NCBI RefSeq assembly: GCF_030372275.1
Contig: NZ_JAUDDJ010000001.1
DNA from: Lawsonibacter sp900766145
GTDB lineage: Bacteria > Bacillota > Clostridia > Oscillospirales > Oscillospiraceae
Length of the DNA: 64,000 nt
Reading direction: 5' to 3' (one strand)
Below the pieces are notes generated by a model that saw nothing but the letters and a program-made list of their open reading frames with translations, ran no database searches and was not told the DNA's origin. Of the stretch, positions 18,855 to 27,475 are shown piece by piece; positions within the stretch are counted from its first letter, which is position 1; each line of letters starts with the position of its first letter. The translations under genes were made by a program, and so were the position numbers.

Positions 18855-19229
18855 ATGGTTCTGCACGAGTCCGGTGAGGACTATCTGGAGGCCATTCTGG
18901 TGCTACGCCAGGAGAAGGGCACCGTTCGCTCCATCGACGTGGCCCAATATCTGGGCTATTCCAAGCCTTCCGTCAGCCGCGCTGTGTCCATTTTGAAAAC
19001 CAACGGCTATATCACCATGGAGAAGGACGGCCATCTGGAGCTGACCGAAGAGGGCGAGACCAACGCCCAGCGGGTGTATGAGCGTCACCGTTTTCTTACT
19101 CAGTGGCTGGTACATCTGGGCGTCTCCCCTGAGACGGCCGCCGCCGATGCCTGCCGCATTGAGCACGACATCAGCCCCGAGACCTTTGAGTGCCTCAAGC
19201 GGCACGTCAGCCAAAATAATCCGGAATAA
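18855..19229 (+). CDS. DtxR/MntR-family metal-dependent regulator
   Basis: A 124-residue regulator. A winged helix-turn-helix occupies residues 1-65, with SGEDYLEAILVLRQEKG at the start and SIDVAQYLGYSKPSVSRAVSI as the recognition region. The dimerisation/metal domain (residues 70-120) includes RHRFLTQWLVHLGV and a DACRIEHDISPETFECL helix whose E-H pair fits the metal ligands of MntR/IdeR. It lacks a C-terminal SH3-like domain, so it is the MntR-like short form. It probably senses Mn or Fe. It lies downstream of the DMT transporter with its own promoter and is followed by a terminator; no transporter operon adjoins it. Confidence 0.88.
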   Translation: MVLHESGEDYLEAILVLRQEKGTVRSIDVAQYLGYSKPSVSRAVSILKTNGYITMEKDGHLELTEEGETNAQRVYERHRFLTQWLVHLGVSPETAAADACRIEHDISPETFECLKRHVSQNNPE

Positions 19230-19241
19230 ATTTCGTCTTAC

Positions 19242-19278
19242 AGGCGCGCGTTCGGGCTTGTCCCGCCGCGCGCCTTTT
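19242..19278 (+). terminator. GC-rich terminator after the DtxR-like gene
   Basis: A 9-bp stem AGGCGCGCG/CGCGCGCCT (19242-19250, 19267-19275) with an inner CGGG/CCCG stem, then TTTT. Confidence 0.85.
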
Positions 19279-19304
19279 AATACCCATCCAAAGGAGGAAT
19301 ATCC

Positions 19305-20126
19305 ATGTCCCTTGACGCAATTTTGTCCCAGGTAACCGGCGGGGTCTCCTGGCAGGCGCTGACCCTGTCCACCATCCTTCGGGGTGTGCTGACTCTCATC
19401 ATCGGTATTGTCATAGTAAAGATCCTTATGAAGCTGGTAGACCGGGCACTGAGCCGCAGCAAAACGGTAGTCGCCGTACGGGGTTATATCCGCTCTACCG
19501 TGCGCATCCTGCTGTGGTCGCTGCTGACCGTCATTGTCCTCAGCTCCATCAACGTCCCCGTGACCTCCATCATTGCGGTATTCAGCGTCGCCGGTTTGGC
19601 CGTGTCCTTGGCTTTGCAGAACACCCTGTCCAATCTGGCCAGCGGCATTGTCATCATGGTCTCTAAGCCCTTTGTGGTGGGTGACTATGTGGAAATCGAC
19701 AACGTGGGCGGCACGGTTTCCACCGTGGGTCTGGTCTACTCCATGCTGGTCACCCCGGAAAACAAGGAGATCTACATCCCCAACAGCCAGGTTTCCTCTG
19801 CCAAGGTCATCAACTACACCCACCTGGGCCGTCGCCGCATGGAGCTGCTCTTTTCTGCCTCCTACGACGCCCCCACCGAGACGGTGAAAACCGCCCTGCG
19901 GGAGGTAGTGGAGCAGTTCCCCCAGATCCTCTCCGATCCCGCCCCTGCCATCTGGCTCAACGCCTATAAGGACAGCTGCATTGAGTATGTGGTTCGGGTC
20001 TGGACCACTACGGATGACTACTGGAACGTCTACTATCCCCTGCTGGAAGCTGTGCGCCCCGCCTTTGACCGCCATGGCATCGAGATGACCTATAACCATC
20101 TGAACGTCCACCTGATGAAGCCGTAA
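19305..20126 (+). CDS. mscS: Small-conductance mechanosensitive channel, MscS family
   Basis: A 273-residue channel that releases solutes on hypo-osmotic shock. Three membrane helices lie in residues 20-110; the third, pore-lining one includes VAGLAVSLALQNTLSNLASGIVI, split by the typical Gly/Ala packing pattern. The beta domain follows with FVVGDYVEIDNVGGTVSTVG, then the alpha-beta domain. Length is close to E. coli MscS (286). The start is set by AAAGGAGG at 19290. It is monocistronic, between two terminators. Confidence 0.94.
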   Translation: MSLDAILSQVTGGVSWQALTLSTILRGVLTLIIGIVIVKILMKLVDRALSRSKTVVAVRGYIRSTVRILLWSLLTVIVLSSINVPVTSIIAVFSVAGLAVSLALQNTLSNLASGIVIMVSKPFVVGDYVEIDNVGGTVSTVGLVYSMLVTPENKEIYIPNSQVSSAKVINYTHLGRRRMELLFSASYDAPTETVKTALREVVEQFPQILSDPAPAIWLNAYKDSCIEYVVRVWTTTDDYWNVYYPLLEAVRPAFDRHGIEMTYNHLNVHLMKP

Positions 20127-20142
20127 CCTTTTGAGCTGCAAC

Positions 20143-20178
20143 GCCCTGACCGCCGTTTCCGGCGGCCAGGGCATTTTT
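20143..20178 (+). terminator. Terminator after mscS
   Basis: A 13-bp stem (20143-20155 with 20160-20172, one mismatch) followed by TTTTT. Confidence 0.9.
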
Positions 20179-20195
20179 CATCCAAAAAGTGCCGC

Positions 20196-20223
20196 TTGAC
20201 TTTTTCCGTGTCCAGGATATAAT
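20196..20223 (+). promoter_or_regulatory. Promoter of the radical SAM/DNA-repair pair
   Basis: TTGACT (20196-20201), a 16-nt spacer and TATAAT (20218-20223), 34 bases before the start codon. Confidence 0.75.
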
Positions 20224-20257
20224 AATAGTACAAATGTTCTATTAAGGAGTGAGAGGC

Positions 20258-21529
20258 ATGGAGCTGCTGCAAAAACTGGAGATCTTGGCCGACGCGGCCA
20301 AGTATGACGCCGCCTGTACCTCCAGCGGTCTTAGCCGGGCGGGGCGGCCGGGCACCATCGGAAACACCACCCAGTGCGGCTGCTGCCACTCCTTCTCCGC
20401 CGACGGGCGGTGCATCTCCCTTCTCAAGGTGCTCATGACCAATGTGTGTGTCTACGACTGCCAGTACTGCGTCAATCGCCGCTCCAACGACCTGCCCCGA
20501 GCCGCCTTCACCCCCCGGGAACTGTGTGAGCTCACCATGGGCTTTTACCGCCGCAACTACATTGAGGGGCTCTTCCTCTCCTCCGCCGTCCTCCGGGACC
20601 CGGACTACACCACCGAGCGGATGATCCAGTGTCTGCGCCTGCTGCGGGAGGAATACCGCTTTGGGGGCTACATTCACGCCAAAGCCATCCCCGGGGCCGA
20701 CCCTCTGCTTACCCAGCAGCTGGGGCTGCTGGCCGACCGGCTGAGCGTGAATATCGAGCTGCCCAGCGCCCAGAGCCTGGCCCTGCTGGCCCCAGACAAG
20801 AAGAAGCAGGCCATTCTGGCCCCTATGAAGCAAATCCGGGACGGGATCACCGTCTCCAAGCAAGAGCTGAAGGTGTATCGCCACGCCCCCCGCTTTGCTC
20901 CGGCAGGCCAGTCCACCCAGATGATCGTAGGGGCCACCGGAGAGAATGACCGGCAGATCCTGTCCCTCACCCAGGGGCTCTACCGCACCTACCGCCTCAA
21001 GCGGGTCTTTTACTCCGCCTACATGCCCGTGTCCAACAGTCCTCTCCTCCCTGCCGCCCAGGGGTTCCAGCCGCCCCTTCTCCGGGAACACCGGCTCTAT
21101 CAGGCCGACTGGCTGCTGCGATTTTACCACTTCCAGGCCGAGGAGATTTTGGACCCAGACCAGCCCTATCTGGACCCCCGTCTGGACCCCAAGTGCGGCT
21201 GGGCCCTGCGTCACCTGGAGCACTTTCCGGTGGAGGTGAACCGGGCGGACTATGAGACCCTGCTGCGGGTGCCGGGCATCGGAGTAAAGAGCGCCCGGCG
21301 GATTCTGGCTGCCCGGCGCTTTGGCCCGCTGAACTTCCAGGGGCTTAAGCAACTGGGGGTAGTACTCAAGCGGGCCCAGTATTTTATTACCTGCTCCGGG
21401 CGGATGGAGCGGGGGCTTCGGGTCAGCCAGGACGGGCTGCTGCGCCACCTGGTGGCTCTGGAGGCCCCCAACCTGGCCCAACCGGAGTGGGAACAGCTGT
21501 CCCTCTTCTCCATGGGAGGTGCGTCATGA
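20258..21529 (+). CDS. Putative DNA modification/repair radical SAM protein (TIGR03916 type)
   Basis: A 423-residue protein. An early Cys-rich element (QCGCCHSFSADGRC, residues 42-55) precedes the radical SAM cluster motif CVYDCQYC near residue 66. The TIM-barrel part spans about residues 60-300. The C terminus has a helix-hairpin-helix, LLRVPGIGVKSARRIL near residue 335, a DNA-binding signature. The family is known only from co-occurrence with the next gene and is presumed to act on DNA; the reaction is not established. The start at 20258 is chosen over GTG 20249 because AAGGAG ends right at 20249. The stop overlaps the next gene's ATG. Confidence 0.9.
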   Translation: MELLQKLEILADAAKYDAACTSSGLSRAGRPGTIGNTTQCGCCHSFSADGRCISLLKVLMTNVCVYDCQYCVNRRSNDLPRAAFTPRELCELTMGFYRRNYIEGLFLSSAVLRDPDYTTERMIQCLRLLREEYRFGGYIHAKAIPGADPLLTQQLGLLADRLSVNIELPSAQSLALLAPDKKKQAILAPMKQIRDGITVSKQELKVYRHAPRFAPAGQSTQMIVGATGENDRQILSLTQGLYRTYRLKRVFYSAYMPVSNSPLLPAAQGFQPPLLREHRLYQADWLLRFYHFQAEEILDPDQPYLDPRLDPKCGWALRHLEHFPVEVNRADYETLLRVPGIGVKSARRILAARRFGPLNFQGLKQLGVVLKRAQYFITCSGRMERGLRVSQDGLLRHLVALEAPNLAQPEWEQLSLFSMGGAS

Positions 21530-22296
21530 GTTGGACCCATGTCTCCTACCTGTACGACGGCTCCCTGGCGGGTTTTCTCACCTGTGTCTTTGAGGCCTAC
21601 ACCCACCGGGAGGAGCCGGCGGATTTTACTCCCTTCGACCAGGCCTGCGCCTCCTTCTACGCCCAGCGCTCCATCGAGACCGACCGTGCCAAGGCCCAGC
21701 GGGTGTACCGCTCCCTGGAGCAAAAGCTGGGAAGGACGGGCAAGGACTGGCTGCTGCGGGGTTTCCTTACCTGCCTGTCCGACCGGGAGCTTTGGCTGTG
21801 GCGGTTCCTCCGCCTGGGGTATCAGCGGGGCCCCGGCTTCACCCGGGACCTGACCCATCCGGTGGTAAACCAGGTACACAAGGCAGTTCAGGCCCTTAAC
21901 AGTGAGGCCCACCTGTTTACCGGCTTTGTCCGCTTCTCCCAGCTGGAGGGGGTGCTGGTGGGGGCCATCACCCCCAAAAACCGGGTGTTGCCTTTGCTGC
22001 GGGTCCATTTCTGCTCCCGTCTACCCCAGGAGCAGTTCCTCCTCTACGACAAGACACACCAGGAGGCCCTGGTCCACACGCCGGGGCGGTGGGCCATCCT
22101 GCCCATGGAGGACTTTCAGATGGGCCCGGCCGATCAGGAGGAGCTGGCTTACCGGAAGATGTGGCTCAGCTTTTATCACACCATCTCCGTTGAGGGGCGC
22201 TACAATCCCAAGTGCCGCATGACCCACATGCCCAAGCGGTACTGGGGCGACATGACGGAATTTGCCCCGCCGGAGCAGGAGGCACTGGCAGAATGA
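21526..22296 (+). CDS. Partner of the DNA-repair radical SAM protein (TIGR03915 type)
   Basis: A 256-residue protein starting MSWTHVSYLYDGSLAGFLTC, the usual N terminus of TIGR03915 (YDGSxxGLLT). The C-terminal block around GRWAILPMEDFQMGPADQEE and YRKMWLSFYHTISVEGRYNPKCR resembles the uracil-DNA-glycosylase-like region reported for this group, and the C-terminal MPKRYWGDMTEF is also typical. It overlaps the radical SAM gene by 4 bases (ATGA), indicating stoichiometric coupling. Function in DNA repair is inferred from family linkage. Confidence 0.88.
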   Translation: MSWTHVSYLYDGSLAGFLTCVFEAYTHREEPADFTPFDQACASFYAQRSIETDRAKAQRVYRSLEQKLGRTGKDWLLRGFLTCLSDRELWLWRFLRLGYQRGPGFTRDLTHPVVNQVHKAVQALNSEAHLFTGFVRFSQLEGVLVGAITPKNRVLPLLRVHFCSRLPQEQFLLYDKTHQEALVHTPGRWAILPMEDFQMGPADQEELAYRKMWLSFYHTISVEGRYNPKCRMTHMPKRYWGDMTEFAPPEQEALAE

Positions 22297-22299
22297 AAA

Positions 22300-22349
22300 A
22301 AACAGCGGACCGATCAGAGTCTATCTGGTCGGTCCGCTGTTTGTTTCTT
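22300..22349. terminator. Terminator between the DNA-repair pair and the convergent glycosylation operon
   Basis: A long stem with outer arms at 22300-22313 and 22329-22342 (AAACAGCGGACCGA and its complement), followed by TTGTTTCTTTTT. Confidence 0.88.
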
Positions 22350-22354
22350 TTTCA

Positions 22355-22795
22355 TTAGCGCTGCTTGAAGGCGAAGAAGCGCTGGCCAAAGTAGTTAAGG
22401 ATCACAAAGAGACCCGAGCCAGCCAGCATGGTCAGGTTGCCCTGGAGCTGCTCGCTCAGTCCCCATCCGGACAGGACCCAGGCTACCGCGGGCTTGGCCA
22501 GGCCGTAGGCCAGCAGCCAGCACACCGAGATATTTATCACGAAGCGCAACACCACGCCCGCACCTTTCTCCTGGTTACGGAAGGTAAAGTGCTTGTTGAG
22601 GAAGAAGCTGACGATGCTGCCGATGATGTAGTTGGCCGCCGAGGAGATCCAGTAGCCCGCATCTCCCCAGGTGTGCAGCCCAGCCAGGTTGTACAGGCCG
22701 AACATCACGCCGTAGCCCACCAAGGTGTTGATGACCCCCACCACGATAAAGCGGAAGAAGGTGGGGTCAAAGATCTTTTTCAGCTTATCGGTCAT
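22355..22795 (-). CDS. GtrA-family membrane protein
   Basis: A 146-residue protein with four hydrophobic segments. The first, FFRFIVVGVINTLVGYGVMFGLY (residues 13-35), is the GtrA signature region, and FFLNKHFTF near residue 72 is typical. GtrA proteins are thought to flip undecaprenyl-phosphate-linked sugars across the membrane. Met at 22795 starts at the usual family N terminus, although the frame is open to 22855. It overlaps the 3' end of the GtrB-like gene by 11 bases and is the last gene of the operon. Confidence 0.9.
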   Translation of the reverse strand: MTDKLKKIFDPTFFRFIVVGVINTLVGYGVMFGLYNLAGLHTWGDAGYWISSAANYIIGSIVSFFLNKHFTFRNQEKGAGVVLRFVINISVCWLLAYGLAKPAVAWVLSGWGLSEQLQGNLTMLAGSGLFVILNYFGQRFFAFKQR

Positions 22796-23744
22796 CCTGC
22801 TTGCCTCCGCACTCGTGAGAGATGATGAACCGGGGCCGGTCCTTGATCTCCTCATAGATCTTGGCGATATAGTAGCCGATAATGCCCAGGCAGATCATCA
22901 GGATACTGCCGATGAGCAGCAGGAGCAGAATGACGGTGGTAAAGCCCTCCAGGGCCTGTCCGCTGATCTTCTGCCACAGGGACCAGCCCCCCAGTACCAG
23001 GGAGCACAAAAACACCAGCACACCCAGGAAGGTGACAATTTGCAGAGGCGCGGTAGAGAAGGCGGCCAGATTGGTGATGGCGTAGCGCACCAGGGAGCGG
23101 ATGGACCACTTGGACTCTCCCGCCGCCCGGGGCTGTACCTCAAACTCCACCTGGGTGGTCTCAAAGCCGATCCAGGAGGACAGAGCCCGGAAGAAGGCGT
23201 TTTTCTCCCGCATGGCCACCAGCACATCCACTGCCCGGCGGTCCAGGAGTTTGAAGTCGGAGGCCCGGGACATGTCGATCTTGGTGGCGCTGCTGATAAA
23301 GTGGTAGAAAGTCTTAGCCGCCAGGGTGTGCAGAGGGCTCTCCTTGCCCCGGGTCACCTTGACCCCCTCCACCACCTGGTAGCCCTTCTGCCACAGGCGG
23401 TACATCTCCACAATTTTCTCCGGCGGGTGCTGCAAGTCACAGTCCAGCACCACCACGCAGTCCCCCTTGGCCTGGGCCAGGCCGGCGAAAATGGCGGCCT
23501 CCTTGCCGAAGTTGCGGGAGAAGCATACCCCCCTCACCTGAGGGTGCCGGGCGGTTTGGGCCTTGATAGCGTTCCAGGTCCCGTCCCGGGAGCCGTCGTT
23601 GACAAAGAGAATCTCGTGCCGGATTCCCTCTCCCTCCAGCAGAGGGCAGATGGTATCCGCCGCCAGGGGGACGGAGTCCTGCTCATTGTAGGCGGGGAGC
23701 ACCACCGTCAGCAGTCCGTCCCGCAGCGTGTTCTGTATATCCAT
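22785..23744 (-). CDS. Family 2 glycosyltransferase, GtrB/DPM1-like
   Basis: A 319-residue enzyme. Residues 10-235 form the GT-A domain: LTVVLPAYNEQDSVP, EILFVNDGSRDGTW, and DCVVVLDCDLQHPPE with the metal-binding DxD. Two C-terminal membrane helices follow (about 237-260 and 275-300). Such enzymes load a sugar onto undecaprenyl phosphate. Met at 23744 is preferred over 23765 because AGGAGATGAACCC lies just before it. It sits between GtrA and the GtrII-type transferase, the classical three-gene arrangement. Confidence 0.92.
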   Translation of the reverse strand: MDIQNTLRDGLLTVVLPAYNEQDSVPLAADTICPLLEGEGIRHEILFVNDGSRDGTWNAIKAQTARHPQVRGVCFSRNFGKEAAIFAGLAQAKGDCVVVLDCDLQHPPEKIVEMYRLWQKGYQVVEGVKVTRGKESPLHTLAAKTFYHFISSATKIDMSRASDFKLLDRRAVDVLVAMREKNAFFRALSSWIGFETTQVEFEVQPRAAGESKWSIRSLVRYAITNLAAFSTAPLQIVTFLGVLVFLCSLVLGGWSLWQKISGQALEGFTTVILLLLLIGSILMICLGIIGYYIAKIYEEIKDRPRFIISHECGGKQDDR

Positions 23745-23748
23745 GGGT

Positions 23749-25350
23749 TCATCTCCTGTTTTCATAGGCGATCTCGTAGTCGCTCTTGGGGGTATACTCC
23801 TCCTGGATCTTCACCACGATCCGGCCGTCCAGCTTCTGGACACTGCCGTCGGCAGGATAGAGGGGCATGTCCCGGAACTCCTTGGACTGGGAGACCTCCA
23901 GCATGACCTCCTCCTCCGGCTCCTCCACAGGGAGATTGAGCCAGTCCTGGAGATAGTAGTAGATATGTTTATTCAGGGGGGCCACGGTGTTCAGGGGGAC
24001 ACTGTAATGGTCCACCAGGGCGTAGCTCTCAATCTGGGAGTAGATCCGGTCCACGGGGAACGAGCCGATGATAACGATCTCCTCCTCTCCCGTGTAGCCG
24101 GGGCAGCTCTCCACCCGGGCCATCAGCCGGGTGGCATAGCTAAGAGTGGAGCGGTGTGCCTGCTCCGAGGCGGTATAGAGGATATTATTGATGTTGGCAC
24201 CGTAGAGGCACAGGCAAATCATACAGGCTGCCAGCGCCCAGGATACGGTCACACCGGCCTTGGGGCGGGGCAGCAGGCTCAGCCCCAGGTCGGCACACAG
24301 CAGCACCGCTGCGTATACCAGCACATAGGGGTACTTCATGATAGGGGTGGCGTCGGAGTAGGGGGAGATGATCTGGGCAAAGCCCACCGCCACCGGCAGC
24401 AGCAGGAGCATCACCACAGCCCCGGCCACACGCCAGATTTCCTTCCACAGGGAGCGGCGCACCAGGATGGCAAAGAAGCACACCGCCGCCAGCAGGGCGG
24501 CCACCACATCCAGTCCCGCCATGAGCAGGGTAGTAAAAGAATTGGAGGAGCCGGGAATGAAGAAGAACACCACCACCTGCTTGTAGGCAGACAGCAGCAG
24601 AGAAGGCAACTGAGCAATGGGGTAGCCGCCTCCGGCCTGGCTCATGCCCAGGTAGTCCAGCAGTTCCAGCCCCTTCACCTTCAAGAAGATCTGCAAAATG
24701 CCATAGTAGGCCGCAGCTCCCACTGCCAGGAAGGCCAGCAGGCGCACCCCCAGCAGGGCGGTCTCCTTACACTGGGCCCGGTGGCTGAGGCACTGCTTTA
24801 AAATGAGCAGCACGGAGAGGGCCACCGCCACGGCGGCATAGGCCTGATAGATACCCATGGACAGGGCCAGCAGCACGCTGCCTCCCAGAGCCCACAGCCA
24901 GCCCTTTTTCGCCAGGGCTACCGACAAAACCGCCAGGAAGATCGCCAGGCAGTAGGCCGAGGCGGTAAACATATAAAGGAAGGTATAGCCCATACAGGGG
25001 AAGGCGGCCATGCTGACACCCAGCAGGGCAGACAGAGCCCGGCTGCGCATCCCCAGCACTCCCACAATGCCCGCAGCGGCCAGAGACAAAAACAGCATAG
25101 AGAAAAAGCCGATGAGGGCGGACATCTGGGTTAAATCATTCAGAAATGAGGCATAGTGGAGAAACCACCGCCCCGACACGGTCATCTGCTGGGGATCAAA
25201 GACCCGGCTCAGACCGTCCGAGTTGGGGATGATATTGGTAAAGGCAAACAGGTGCACCAGATATCCGGACAGAAAACAGGCCAAAAATCCGGCCCGCTGG
25301 GCGGAAGAGGTGCGCTGAAACAAATTTCCGACAATGCGGTCAAGGGGCAT
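23749..25350 (-). CDS. GtrII-type polytopic glucosyltransferase-domain protein
   Basis: A 533-residue membrane protein with about 11-12 hydrophobic segments across residues 18-390. Its first external loop, FTNIIPNSDGLSRVFDPQQ, carries an acidic residue typical of GT-C folds. A soluble C-terminal domain follows (residues 400-533). The family (Glucos_trans_II-like) transfers sugars from undecaprenyl carriers to surface polymers. With the GtrB-like and GtrA genes directly downstream it forms a complete glycan-decoration module; in Firmicutes the acceptor would be a wall or membrane glycopolymer. Start at 25350 is preceded by AGGAGGTCCTTTC on the minus strand. Confidence 0.82.
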   Translation of the reverse strand: MPLDRIVGNLFQRTSSAQRAGFLACFLSGYLVHLFAFTNIIPNSDGLSRVFDPQQMTVSGRWFLHYASFLNDLTQMSALIGFFSMLFLSLAAAGIVGVLGMRSRALSALLGVSMAAFPCMGYTFLYMFTASAYCLAIFLAVLSVALAKKGWLWALGGSVLLALSMGIYQAYAAVAVALSVLLILKQCLSHRAQCKETALLGVRLLAFLAVGAAAYYGILQIFLKVKGLELLDYLGMSQAGGGYPIAQLPSLLLSAYKQVVVFFFIPGSSNSFTTLLMAGLDVVAALLAAVCFFAILVRRSLWKEIWRVAGAVVMLLLLPVAVGFAQIISPYSDATPIMKYPYVLVYAAVLLCADLGLSLLPRPKAGVTVSWALAACMICLCLYGANINNILYTASEQAHRSTLSYATRLMARVESCPGYTGEEEIVIIGSFPVDRIYSQIESYALVDHYSVPLNTVAPLNKHIYYYLQDWLNLPVEEPEEEVMLEVSQSKEFRDMPLYPADGSVQKLDGRIVVKIQEEYTPKSDYEIAYENRR

Positions 25351-25444
25351 GAAAGGACCTCCTTTTCAATGGAACCTTGCATTCTATTTTTTATAGCCGT
25401 GCATATTGTAGGATACTTTATATAAAATTGCAAGGGGAGGGGCA

Positions 25445-27082
25445 TTACGCCTCAGGCTGGAAATACCCGTTTCCGTTCTCCTCCCAGATGGTCCCCAGCA
25501 GGTTCCCCTGGTCGTCCGTCACCTGATAGCTCTTCTCCCCCGTGGCCTCCAGCCGGGCCGGAATCAGCTGCTCCCCGTCGTAGTAATACAGCAGGTCGAA
25601 GCGGTCGGGGCGGTTGGACGCATAGTTCCACTGCTGGTACATCGGGGTGGTAGGCAGAGGCGTCACACTGGGCAGCCCTCTCCCTCCCACCGCAGTGAGA
25701 AGCCCGGAAAAGGCCCAGTTGCTCTCGGTGCAGCCGTGGATATGCTCATGGTAGTAGAAATTCTGGTCTGGAAGGTAGCTGGCCTTCAGATTCAAAATTC
25801 CCACCGTGGTCTCCGATGTCACCTGGTCCTGCTCCAGGGCAGACAGGACCGTCTGTGCGATCTTCTGATCGGCTTGGTAGGTATCCCGGTAGTCGCTCAG
25901 CTCCGACAGGCAGGCCACGGAGCACACCAGGGCAAAGGCTGCCGCTACCCAGGGCAGCACCCTGCGCCAGCGGCACAAGAGCAGACCCAAAAGAGCGTCT
26001 GCCATCAGAGCAATACCGGCAAACGAAGTCACCGTTCCCCGCAAGGAGAACCAGGGGTTTCCCAAGACAAAGAAGGGGGTTACCGGGGCCACCGCCAGCA
26101 GGATACCTGTAAGCAGAGCCAACAGGCGAATTCCCGCCCCGCCGTGTTCCGATTTGCGTTCTTCTTCCTTCTGGAACAGATAACCAAGTCCCGCGCATCC
26201 TGCTGCCATTACCACCAGCCATAGCCACAGGCCATCGGCAACCAGGATCTCTACCCCGCGGACAAAGCCCTTGCCCAGGGTTAGCAGACCGCCCTTGAGG
26301 AAGGCCTCCTTCAGCTGCTCCAAAACCTGAGGCAGGAAGGTGTCCCAGTAATATGGCGTGGTGGGAAGCACTACCTTGCTGCGGGCAGTATAAGGATTTT
26401 GAGCCCCCATAAAGGACAAAAAGGCAAAGTAGAGGACCATAGCCGCCGGGGCCCACAGGGCTCCCAGACAGCGCCACTTCCGCCGGGGCAGCTCCAAGAG
26501 GGCCATCCCCAGTACTACCGTCATGGACAGCACCGCGCTCTGCTCATAAAACCCAAAGGGCAGCAGCTGCAAAGGCAGATAGGCGGCCAGCCAGTACCAG
26601 CGCCCAGTGTCCAGCCATTTGGCAAACACCATGGCTCCCAGGCACCCAAAAAACATCCCCCCCACAATGCGGGTGGAGGCAGACATCCAGTACAGGCCCT
26701 CCATGCCCAGAGGCAGCAGGGTCATCACCACCGGGAACACCGGCCCCACAGGGAAATAGCGCCGCAGAAGGCTCCAGATCATCCCCACACAGGCCACATA
26801 TAGCCCGGAGACCAGAACCACACCCACCATCATACAGTCAAACAGGGGACTCCAGATGAAGTAGTCGGCCATGTTGGCCAGCGGCCGTGAGGCCAGCAGC
26901 CCCGCCGCCTGGGCCATCTCCCAGAACGATGTCGGGCTGTGCCGGTAGTTATGATACTGGATATAGTCATCCAGCTGTGGATAATAAGACAGGCCATAGG
27001 CGCAGTACCGCAGCACAAGCAGCCCGGCCAGCACAAAAAACAAGACCAAAAGGGTCTTTTGGTTTGAATCGGCACGTTTCAT
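25445..27082 (-). CDS. Large polytopic membrane protein, GT-C glycosyltransferase-like
   Basis: A 545-residue protein with an N-terminal helix (LLVLFFVLAGLLVLRY, residues 9-24) and about ten further hydrophobic segments to residue 400. A roughly 140-residue soluble tail, rich in aromatic and Asp/Asn residues, follows. The first loop, LSYYPQLDDYIQYHNYR, has an acidic pair where GT-C enzymes place catalytic residues. The layout mirrors the downstream GtrII-type protein, so I infer a second surface-glycan transferase, but no named family can be fixed. Met at 27082 follows AAGGAGGGC; the longer frame to 27166 lacks a ribosome site. It heads the operon. Confidence 0.65.
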   Translation of the reverse strand: MKRADSNQKTLLVLFFVLAGLLVLRYCAYGLSYYPQLDDYIQYHNYRHSPTSFWEMAQAAGLLASRPLANMADYFIWSPLFDCMMVGVVLVSGLYVACVGMIWSLLRRYFPVGPVFPVVMTLLPLGMEGLYWMSASTRIVGGMFFGCLGAMVFAKWLDTGRWYWLAAYLPLQLLPFGFYEQSAVLSMTVVLGMALLELPRRKWRCLGALWAPAAMVLYFAFLSFMGAQNPYTARSKVVLPTTPYYWDTFLPQVLEQLKEAFLKGGLLTLGKGFVRGVEILVADGLWLWLVVMAAGCAGLGYLFQKEEERKSEHGGAGIRLLALLTGILLAVAPVTPFFVLGNPWFSLRGTVTSFAGIALMADALLGLLLCRWRRVLPWVAAAFALVCSVACLSELSDYRDTYQADQKIAQTVLSALEQDQVTSETTVGILNLKASYLPDQNFYYHEHIHGCTESNWAFSGLLTAVGGRGLPSVTPLPTTPMYQQWNYASNRPDRFDLLYYYDGEQLIPARLEATGEKSYQVTDDQGNLLGTIWEENGNGYFQPEA

Positions 27083-27306
27083 AATAGGTGCCCTCCTTCC
27101 GTCAACAAGCAAGACGCCGTTGGGCGGACCAAAGCAACAGGGGGCCAAATTAGGCTCTAAAGTCACAGTTTACAGTTTAACATCCTGCCGCATCCGGCGC
27201 AACCATGACTTTACATAAAATAAAGAGGGCTCTTCTGGAAAAATCGCACATATTTTTCCTTCTTTTTTCCCAAAGGGCGGCGTTTCGTTGAAATTTCCTG
27301 TTTGCC
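27083..27306. other. Divergent intergenic region, no gene seen
   Basis: AT-rich spacer between the minus-strand glycosylation operon and the plus-strand DUF512 gene. It must hold the operon's promoter; only a weak minus-strand match (TTGCGC, 17 nt, TAAACT, around 27178-27206) was found. Confidence 0.4.
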
Positions 27307-27335
27307 TTGAAATACGGCTCATTCTATTGTAAAAT
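27307..27335 (+). promoter_or_regulatory. Promoter of the DUF512-der-plsY-gpsA cluster
   Basis: TTGAAA (27307-27312), a 17-nt spacer and TAAAAT (27330-27335). The leader is about 135 nt and contains the hairpin at 27378-27410. Confidence 0.68.
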
Positions 27336-27377
27336 AAACAAAACTACAAAATACGCGAATTGCTTCTTCGTTTTCTC

Positions 27378-27410
27378 CTGCCCCAACAAACGCTTTGGTT
27401 GTTGGGGCAG
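27378..27410 (+). other. 12-bp perfect leader hairpin before the DUF512 gene
   Basis: CTGCCCCAACAA (27378-27389) pairs with TTGTTGGGGCAG (27399-27410) around a 9-nt loop. No T-tract follows on either strand, so it is not a simple terminator; it may be an mRNA stabiliser or protein site. Confidence 0.55.
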
Positions 27411-27475
27411 TGCTGAGAATGAAAGAAAAGATCTGCGGCCCGGAGTACCGCTCCGCCGCTGGAAAGGAGTCCCCT

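Noticed and set aside
18903..20174. A 423-residue minus-strand open frame
   Set aside because: Antisense to the DtxR-like gene and mscS; no recognisable domain.
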